Assembly: GCA_963969495.1 (NCBI GenBank) | Contig: OZ018322.1 | Coordinates: forward strand, 160,108,848 to 160,172,847 | From: Ceratothoa steindachneri | Taxonomy: Eukaryota > Arthropoda > Malacostraca > Isopoda > Cymothoidae | Length of the DNA: 64,000 bases | Direction of reading: 5' to 3' | Shown here: positions 56,852 to 64,000 of the stretch, in pieces | Numbering within the stretch: position 1 is the first letter of the stretch | How the letters are laid out: each line of letters starts with the position of its first letter | The notes under the pieces: generated by a model | The model's database searches: none | Told to the model about the DNA's origin: nothing | Seen by the model: the letters and a program-made list of their open reading frames with translations, nothing else | Translations under genes and position numbers: made by a program

Positions 56852-57309
56852 CTACAGAGCAAAAATTGATTGGGCTGCTATCCCTTTGACCCAACCACTC
56901 AAATACTGACATTCTATGTGGCATTTTACAATAGGGAAACGATTTGCTCGGCCGATGTAATCATGGACCACAGCGAACTTTTGGTGGTCAGGGCCAACTG
57001 GGAGAAGTAAATTCTCAGATACCACGATGCAAGTACATCCAGTGTCACGTACAAGGGTGGACACACGGCATCCGTTCACGGCTCCATTTTCAAATTGCAA
57101 ACCACCAGGGGAGCTCTTATTAAAGAGAAATTTTACTTGGTGAGCTCAGTTGTTGGTCGACGGGGAAGACGTAGAGTTATCTTGAAGAGACGGGGAAGGA
57201 GCAGCAGTGTCAATAACTTGGTGTACTGATGGGAGGACACGCTTCTAAAGTAAGAATTTTGAGGGCAGTTTGTGCTTACATGACATTCTATTCCGCACGT
57301 GAAACAGAT
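56852..57309 (-). pseudogene. Gypsy nucleocapsid knuckle and protease
   Basis: Knuckle CFTCGIECHVSTNC with all four ligands (57309-57268). The protease opens GGLQFENGAVNGCRVSTLVR, then DTGCTCIVVSENL (intact DTG) and HQKFAVVHDYIGRANRFPIV. The frame from 57100 to 56852 is open for 82 codons and is then lost. Confidence 0.75.
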
Positions 57310-57582
57310 TATCTACCGTCTAGGGAATAACGACGCGGGATGAGTGGTAATTATGGGCTTAATGTCCCTTGGTTCCAAAGGAGGAAGGTCCCTGGGTTTC
57401 GAGGGGCCTTGAACTTTTACGAATTTAGGGGTATTTCTTGGAGGAGACGGGGGAGGCTTCTTATTAACTTTGGGGTACAAGTTATGGCTACTTGCATGAA
57501 CATTAGCCTCTTCTAGGCATTCCTTAAATGTAGAGCTGCTCTTGTCCTTAACGAAGGCATGGATTTTAGGGGGCAGGGAAGC

Positions 57583-58200
57583 TTAAAATTGATCTTTTAG
57601 GATAAAATCCAGAAGGGGCTCGTACTCTTGAAGGACTTTACACGAATCTAATAAAAATTGGAGGTGTTTCTGGAGGGTATACCGAAAATAGAGAAAGGTC
57701 TGACCGGAGCGGAACTTTTCGTGACAAAAACGAGCACGATAGAACGCTTGGGTCATATTTACGGCAGCTAAGAGTTCAGAACTGAGGGTAGAGTAGTCCA
57801 CAGTGGACTCTGTTGGAAGCGAAATGAATGTGTCTCTCAACTGTGAATTTAGGAGGAAGAGCAATTTGGCGAAAGCATCTACCACGATGTCCCAATTGTT
57901 GATTTAAAAAATCTTCTCGAAATGCGTAAAATATCATCCGAAATCTTCTACTTCTTTAAAAACGGAAAATCTTACTGAAGGGGGCTGTGGAGTTTCGGTT
58001 CGAGATTTAACCGACATTGACTCCAATTGATTACGGCTTAATTCCAGTTCATGCTGCCTTATTCTCTCACGTTCTTCCATTTCTCATTGTTCTTTTCTCT
58101 CTTCAGTCGCTCTTAGACCTTGTTCCTTCGCTCTTAGTTATGTTCCTGTGCTTTTCTCTTTTCTCTTTCATTTCACTCTTTTTCCTAGGTATACGTTAAT
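57583..58200 (-). pseudogene. Gypsy gag N-terminal half
   Basis: A charged region with RIRQHELELSRNQLESMSVK (about 58065-58010) precedes VRFSVFKEVEDFG and, after stops, the open capsid-like stretch 57885-57583. That stretch has LNSQLRDTFISLPTESTVDY, ELLAAVNMTQAFYRARF and LQKHLQFLLDSCKVLQEYEP. It matches the eroded capsids at 13300-13500 (-) and 24400-24650 (+). Confidence 0.7.
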
Positions 58201-58289
58201 TGCTAGGAGTGCGAAGATGTATCAGTGAAAAATATTCCTTTCAAATCGATAATATAAATAGCCCATTAAATTACCGACTCAAAACGGAC

Positions 58290-58360
58290 TCCACCATAGC
58301 GTGATGGCTAGAGTATTGGCCTTTAGATCTAAATATACCGCGTTCAATAATCATAGTCCA
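58290..58360 (+). repeat. degenerate tRNA-like sequence
   Basis: tagcgtgatggctagagtat is A-box-like and ccgcgttcaataatc, 40 bases on, is B-box-like with changes. It could be a SINE head or a dead tRNA. It is followed by an A/C-rich repeat region. Confidence 0.3.
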
Positions 58361-58423
58361 CAATTTTTACGAAGAATAATCATGAAAAAAACGGAAATCA
58401 AGGACAACGACGTTAAGGGCTAA

Positions 58424-58590
58424 CTCATCAAGAAGCAAAAAGAACTCATCAAAATCATCAAGAATCAAAGCAATCATCAACTCATCAAGAAGCAAGAAGA
58501 ATTCATCCCATCATCAAGAAGCAAGAAGAAATCATCACGTCAAATTAATTGGAAGATTCATCAAGAAAAGAAGGATACAAAGATCAAGAA
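58424..58590. repeat. degenerate minisatellite (catcaagaagcaagaagaa)
   Basis: Seven or so imperfect units of catcaagaa and catcaagaagcaagaag type. Confidence 0.7.
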
Positions 58591-58599
58591 TTAACCAAG

Positions 58600-60385
58600 T
58601 CAACTTGAAGAAGAAGGAATCTCTGCCAATAGGTATACCAAGAATCTCAGATAAATAGAAGACAATGTTTGAAGGGGCAACTTCAGCCAAGAAGAAATGA
58701 AGAGATTCGAATATAGAAAATCTCAAGAGGAAGAATGATATTGATAAATAAGAAAAGTTATAATAAATGCCCCCCCCCCTATAAATAATTCTCAGCCTGA
58801 TAGGCCCATTGACTTTCCTTGACTCTTGCAACGGTCAAACTAAGAAGACATCTGGTTGGCTTACTAGGGGGAAAGTAATACATTAACGGGGCTATTGACG
58901 TCACGAAATTACTCGGCAAAATACGTGAAATCTAACTTTTCCCCCAAATGAATATTTAACAATTATTACAGTTGGTTAGGACGGGTTAATCTTTCTAATC
59001 GGGTTGAGGGTTATTGTCCTCCAAGGAGGAGGACAATAATAAAGACTGTGGTGGAGGAAAGGGGAACAATATGTGGTTGTGCTGATTCTGGTGTAGGGAG
59101 GAGAGGTGGTCGTGAGATTTTGTGTTTCTGTATTTGGGCGAACACGGTCTCGGGATAGGCGATTTGACCTAATCCGATCGTTGCATAAAGCAGGTTGAGT
59201 ATTTTAGCGAATATGTTAGGATTACATCCTTACCTATAATCAAATACTAATTGTACTATATTATTATTATTATAATAACCAGGCAATGGCTCCGCCAATC
59301 CATGCTATGGGGGCGCTTGTGCTTCACTAGTGAGATTAAAATTTAAAATCTAAAAAAAGCAGCCATGGAAATCGTTATAAATTTTCTGAATTTCGCCAAT
59401 ATAATAATTTTTAAAAGGAACTCTAAACTAAATTTACCCTCTTTCTGAACTTCACCATTTGTAATTCTTTGGGTTTTAAAAAAATTACAAAATTTCGATA
59501 CTTATATTTATCTCTGAACTTCCCCATTTTGTTTTTTGATATTATAAAAGAATTATTAGAAATAACTTTGATAAAAAAAACATAAGTTATAACCAAACTA
59601 AAGTGAAATTATTATTCAAATACTCAAAAATATCTCCTTCGAAAATTATAGAGTTAGTTATGATAATGATAATAATAATTATGATAATTATAATAATTAT
59701 TATAACTAATGATAATAATAATAATATTTTAAATATTATCAGAATGGCAAGAAATAAGACCTCAGAAATTCACACAAATTTATATTATCTTCTGAAGCTA
59801 AAAGTACACTATCTGACACTGGCATTCCATTTTCCCAACACCTTTCTTGTTGACCCCCCTCCCTGCTCCAGCTAACCATAATAGCAACAACAAACAATCT
59901 TCCCTCTTAAGTAACAAAATTATTTAATACCGCCAAATACTTTCCTGTGGTTTCATTGTTTTTTTTTGGGGGGGCAAAAGACAGATTGCTAGGTAAACAT
60001 GGTCTGTCTCCACCTCTAATCACCTTGAACTCTATACTATTAGTTACTAATAAGGTAGGATTATCCTCTATCTTCCCAATTTATTCACATTGGCTTAATT
60101 TTTAAAAAAATCCAGCTCAATTAACCTTAGGATGAAGTTAACTGGATCGTTATTGTAAAAACCATTACACTGTGTTCAATGATCGATATAACCATTTGCT
60201 CAATACTAAAATTCTAAGAAACTTGAAAAGGAGAATATAGAAAAAATTTAAAAAGTGCGAGAGGGAAGTGACTCTCAGACATAGATCCACCACCTTGAAG
60301 TTGTCTCATTACGCCCTTCTGTCCAGTGTAATTTGAACTAACCGATTGATATCTTCAAGAGCCTGGCCCTCTCCTCCTCCGTCAA
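58600..60385. other. gene-free spacer with AAT-type microsatellite
   Basis: 59655-59740 is rich in ATAATAATA and GATAATAAT repeats. I see no coding motif. Confidence 0.5.
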
Positions 60386-60389
60386 GCAT

Positions 60390-60572
60390 CGTGCCTTCTC
60401 CAGTCGTAACAGACGACGTTACCAGCCATAAAGTGGCTTAATCTTCCTCACCAGTCGTATCGTAAGACGTCACTGACCAGCGTGCCTTTTCCATTCGTAA
60501 CAGACCAAGTTACCATCCAGAAACTGGCGTAATCTTACTGACCAGTCGTATCAGACAACATTCTGAGCCGTA
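60390..60572. repeat. tandem duplication, two ~91-bp units
   Basis: cgtgccttctccagtcgtaa (60390) and cgtgccttttccattcgtaa (60480) start two units that also share ggc-taatctt-ct-accagtcgtat. A further weaker start (gttaccttccataccagc) follows at about 60572. Confidence 0.7.
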
Positions 60573-60579
60573 AACTGCC

Positions 60580-61185
60580 GTTACCTTCCATACCAGCACG
60601 CTCATATCTTCGGCCACCGCTTGTGTACGTTACTAGTTGGGTCCTGGGGTTACTGTAAGGTACCTAATAGTGTATGGGCATATGTATCATTTTTGAAGTA
60701 TGTATCGGTGTGGTGAGCAAGGGTGTCCCTGAAGCACCGCTGACAGAAGTGTATATGCTTGAAGAGATGAGAGAGGGGATGGGGGTGAGTTGGGATGAGG
60801 GTAATAGAGTAGTATAAGAGGGGAGATGTGGTGTATTATGGATCTCAGTAGCTTCTAGATGGCATCCATGCGTTTCTTTATCAGGTATAATGATTCATGC
60901 TTATAACAACGTGGCTACTATCGCAATTCTCATAGCAGGTAGTGTTTGTGCATTCGGTGTAAAAGTAACATTTTACAACACACGGGGAACATCTCAGCTC
61001 GGCTCTTCACGAGTTTGTTGCTGACCAGTCGTGTAGAAATAGAGACAAGTAGGTTGTGTTGTTTTCCCATTTGCTGCAAGTGTGCAGAGGTATTGAAGAC
61101 TTTAATGCCGTAGGCAAACGTTGTATTTGTGTGCGCTTGTCTCCGGATAGTGTTTTAAGTGCCCTTCTTTTGATGCGGTGGGAGT
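60580..61185. other. gene-free spacer
   Basis: No supportable feature. Confidence 0.4.
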
Positions 61186-61189
61186 AGAC

Positions 61190-61519
61190 TTATTGGATTG
61201 CATCTCCACAGTACTCATTTTTTTGTTTGCTAAGGATATCTTCTGTGGTGAATACGTGACAGAGAGAGTTGATACCTATTATTTGTATTTGGTATTGTTT
61301 TGTGTTTGAATCAGGCAATGTGATTTGGTGTTCTATGTTTGCCGGAGCATCTTTTAGGCGAGTTTGGAATGCCTGGGCGTCTTTCGAAGACCAGAAAATC
61401 AGTGTCTGCGCAATTTTTGTATAAACAATGTTGCTGATCAGATTATCGAGTATACATGAAAGTCTTAATATTTCGAGGCGTGATAGTGTTGTATGGAAGG
61501 CGAAGGGTTGGTTCTCCAC
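61190..61519 (-). CDS. unidentified open frame, possibly a LINE ORF1 remnant
   Basis: 109 codons from an ATG (MENQPFAFHTTLSRLEILRL). The middle reads IFWSSKDAQAFQTRLKD, then QYQIQIIGINS and FTTEDILSKQ. A residue pattern of one strand-turn-helix followed by IIGIN and TTEDI is faintly like the PRE_C2HC region in jockey-type ORF1 proteins, but the zinc knuckles that should follow are not convincing. It may equally be a chance frame. Confidence 0.3.
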   Translation of the reverse strand: MENQPFAFHTTLSRLEILRLSCILDNLISNIVYTKIAQTLIFWSSKDAQAFQTRLKDAPANIEHQITLPDSNTKQYQIQIIGINSLCHVFTTEDILSKQKNEYCGDAIQ

Positions 61520-64000
61520 TTATTGTTAGTAAGTATTTTACGTGTGAGCGTGCGGTTTGGGAGTGGCTAGAAAACGTTCTTCATGCTTCCGTTGATCACA
61601 TCTCACAAACTATGGCTACAATGAAAGGTTATAATATGATTGTAGACTAGAAAGGAGTCCGTGGACAATTAAAATATCAACAACAGAAGAATTCTAAACA
61701 ATCCTAGTTTTTTTAAATCAATCAAACGATTTTTACAAGCATGGTCTAGATAGATGGAATATTTTGGTAGAAGAGTGTGAAGTTTTTTACTTATTAAATT
61801 ATTAAATAGTTTTCCGACTCTAAATAACGTCATAAACCTGTTAAATTTTTAACCCTAAAATAATAAAAAACATAAAAACTCAGCGTTACTTATGCTATAA
61901 TCAAATAATTCCCTTTTACTATTTTTAATTTAGTTTCGCTTTCGAGAGAGTTACACGAGACATAACATCTCTTCGAGCTCCTATGCATGCATATTTACAC
62001 TTTTACTTCGAGTAAATACAACATTTAATCGAGAAAAGCCTTTCGAAGAATAGTAAACAAAATTACCTTGATAGAACAACTTCCTTTTCTGGAATAGTGG
62101 TTTATCTTAGCATAGGAAATTTTAATTATTTAGGGTATCATAGATGATTAAAGGGAAACTGAAGTAGAATTTGTAGTCTTGTTCTGTTTTCCGTGTTAAC
62201 GATGAGTATCGGCTCAGTGCTTTTAAAGTGACGAATGCAATTTGGGAGGAATCAAGGAAAAGAACTTGGCACATATTTTATTTGGGGCAAAATCTCTATA
62301 CCACGAGGCATAATTGAGTCTCACTCAGCGAAGATATTATAAGAAAAAAGTAGCAGAGAAGAAAAGGGATGCCCCCATCTTGTAACAGTCACCAGAGACA
62401 TAGTGTCATAGCTAAACCAGGAAGCCTATTCATAGTTTACAATAAAAGAAAACCAATCAAAAGTAAACAAAGCAAACAATTAATAAGAGGAAACTAGTAA
62501 AAGTAAGAGAAAACAGAAAACAAAAAAAAGCAAGAAAGACCAAAAATGCATGTTTTATGGTCAAAGGCACTTACTTATCAGCCTGTTCGGCCGGCTAACT
62601 AACAAGGAAAGTGCGTGAGGATCCTTCAACCTGGGGAACTCAGATTAAATTAGACGAATACTTAGGGGGACAAACCATTTTTGTAAGTAAGGAACAGGAG
62701 AGCACTCCATTACATAGCGGTGCATGCAGAAAGTGTGCCCATAGAAAGACGAGAGAAAGTGACCTAAATCCGACAAAGCATTCTGTGTTGGGTCCTCGGG
62801 AACATTTGTTGTTCGATGGTATTAAACTTTAAGTTCCTGTCGGCCGACTCACAGCTTCATTGGCCGTTAGCTAGGGAAAAACACATAATCTCCATTACCG
62901 AGTGGTTCATTGCAACAAGCTCAAGCGCTGACTTCAAAAATAAGGGTTAAGGTGTCAAATCCGAGTGGTGATTGCTGCAGTGGCGGTGGTCTGCATTTCA
63001 GGAAATGATTGATATATCTCTTTGTCTCAAAAAATTTATAACAGTTAGGGAGCCCAGTTTTTCCTTACTAACCTTATTCACATGGCCCAAACCACCATTC
63101 ATAATACATCATACCATTTAGCACGAGGTTCGCTTCCTTGGTGGCCTGACTAGTGTGGGGGCGCATTAGGAGAGAAGTGATATGGAACTTGTGTTACAAG
63201 AACCCCCCACCCCCTTAACTATTTCTTTGAGCTATAGCAGGTTTCGTGTATAATTTGAAGCCATTAATACATAATATTTATTACAGTACATGAGGATGCA
63301 GAGAACCCTTTAACGATATCGTTATGCTTAGTGAGTTGCGTTCCACTCTCACCTTATTTGCGGACACTTTTCCTCTTTTAGACCATATCCATTATGTCTC
63401 TTTCGACAACTAGGTGAGAAGAGCATAGTATTTTTTTTAGATTTGTTCAACGGAATCTGCAAATAAGGTATCCTTCTAGACCTAAGAGCTACAGTGCTGG
63501 CATTTTGCAAACAAGGAAGAGCTCACTCTAACCCATCCTATGTAACGAAAATTTCTAAAATCCTTTCTGTTCAAGGGATGGAATAATTGGTTAATTTAGT
63601 CTTTATCAGATCTCTGATCCGACTGCAATATGCTACTTGCGAGCCTTCCTTCATAGAATGTAGTAATTAATGGTATTTTTCAATCTAGAGAAGTCCTCTT
63701 ATATTGCATGGCAATAGAGTATCCTGGAAACCTTCCACAAGATAGAGCCAGGGCAAGCCTCCCTATTTTTATATCCGAATTCTTTTGAGATCGTCACTTC
63801 TGCCTACAGTTGGGAGTGGGGAGTTGTCTCCTGCCCAATAGCGTAGAAAAAGTGTCTCCAACAGGAAGACTCTTGTTGCAGCCTTAAGATTTTCTAGTTA
63901 CAGCCAACTTAGATGGCCTCTACAATTCCTATGTTAGAACCCACGTGCCAACTGCAGATACAACAACAAACTAACAGAAATTAAGCAGCATCTTTCACTA
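61520..64000. other. gene-free terminal region
   Basis: Only short frames without motifs (for example 62611-62832, +). 62445-62540 is A-rich. I found no repeat partner inside the window. Confidence 0.4.

Larger units (their letters stand above)
55140..58200 (-). mobile_element. Ty3/Gypsy element with gag-PR-IN-RT order, 3' part replaced by DIRS-like element
   Basis: Along the minus strand: gag coiled coil (58200-58010), capsid (57885-57583), knuckle (57309-57268), protease (57100-56852), integrase zinc finger (about 56560-56400), integrase core (56307-55850), GPY/F-type region (about 55760-55540), RT linker and first RT residues (55503-55150). The RT is cut just after FEHNIVHPTQEP, where the sequence passes to the DIRS-like element. 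No LTR was identified at either end. Confidence 0.75.

Overview
This is a stretch of animal nuclear DNA. It is AT-rich, with long (TA)n microsatellites, and is built almost entirely of transposable elements in different states of decay. I found no convincing intact host gene, rRNA or functional tRNA, and every protein-like region is broken by stops, frameshifts, deletions or later insertions. The mix of Ty3/Gypsy, CR1-like and L2-like LINEs, mariner-like, PIF/Harbinger and a DIRS-like reverse transcriptase, together with degenerate TTAGG/CCTAA runs, points to an arthropod. A malacostracan crustacean is my best guess, but that is inference.

Layout. 1-2400: gene-free AT-rich DNA with a ~176 bp tandem duplication. 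2410-5435: two opposed fragments of one DIRS-like retroelement (RT/RNase H on +, gag-like and pol start on -). 6690-7512: decayed copy of a widespread arthropod repeat-type protein gene (+). 7515-13756: a minus-strand Gypsy element split by a solo LTR (8775-9918, TSD TAGTA) and an L2-like LINE (10716-12845). 13860-17780: mostly gene-free with three long (TA)n arrays. 17790-19180: mariner and CR1 ORF1 fragments. 20160-22907: a minus-strand deleted Gypsy copy between direct repeats that are probably its LTRs. 22913-33480: a plus-strand Gypsy element (family B) whose 3' LTR is cut by a complete-ended but internally deleted Gypsy element (family A, 27971-33335, TSD TACCA). 34510-36444: a PIF/Harbinger transposon with transposase and antisense MADF remnants. 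36450-41330: non-coding repeats. 41340-45535: a mariner-like transposase interrupted by a CR1-like LINE. 46813-48213: a minus-oriented family A-type LTR. 48244-49650: another LINE. 53540-55119: the best DIRS-like RT/RNase H copy, abutting a minus-strand Gypsy element (55140-58200). 58290-64000: mostly gene-free with small tandem repeats.

The most interesting result is the pol order of the resident Gypsy lineage. In two independent copies the integrase lies between protease and reverse transcriptase (gag-PR-IN-RT), and in a third copy RNase H is the last domain before the polypurine tract and 3' LTR. This is the Ty1/copia-like order known in Ty3/Gypsy from Gmr1-type elements. Family A LTRs also carry two copies each of a conserved palindrome, AGAACA-N5-TGTTCT, and a hairpin at their 5' end.
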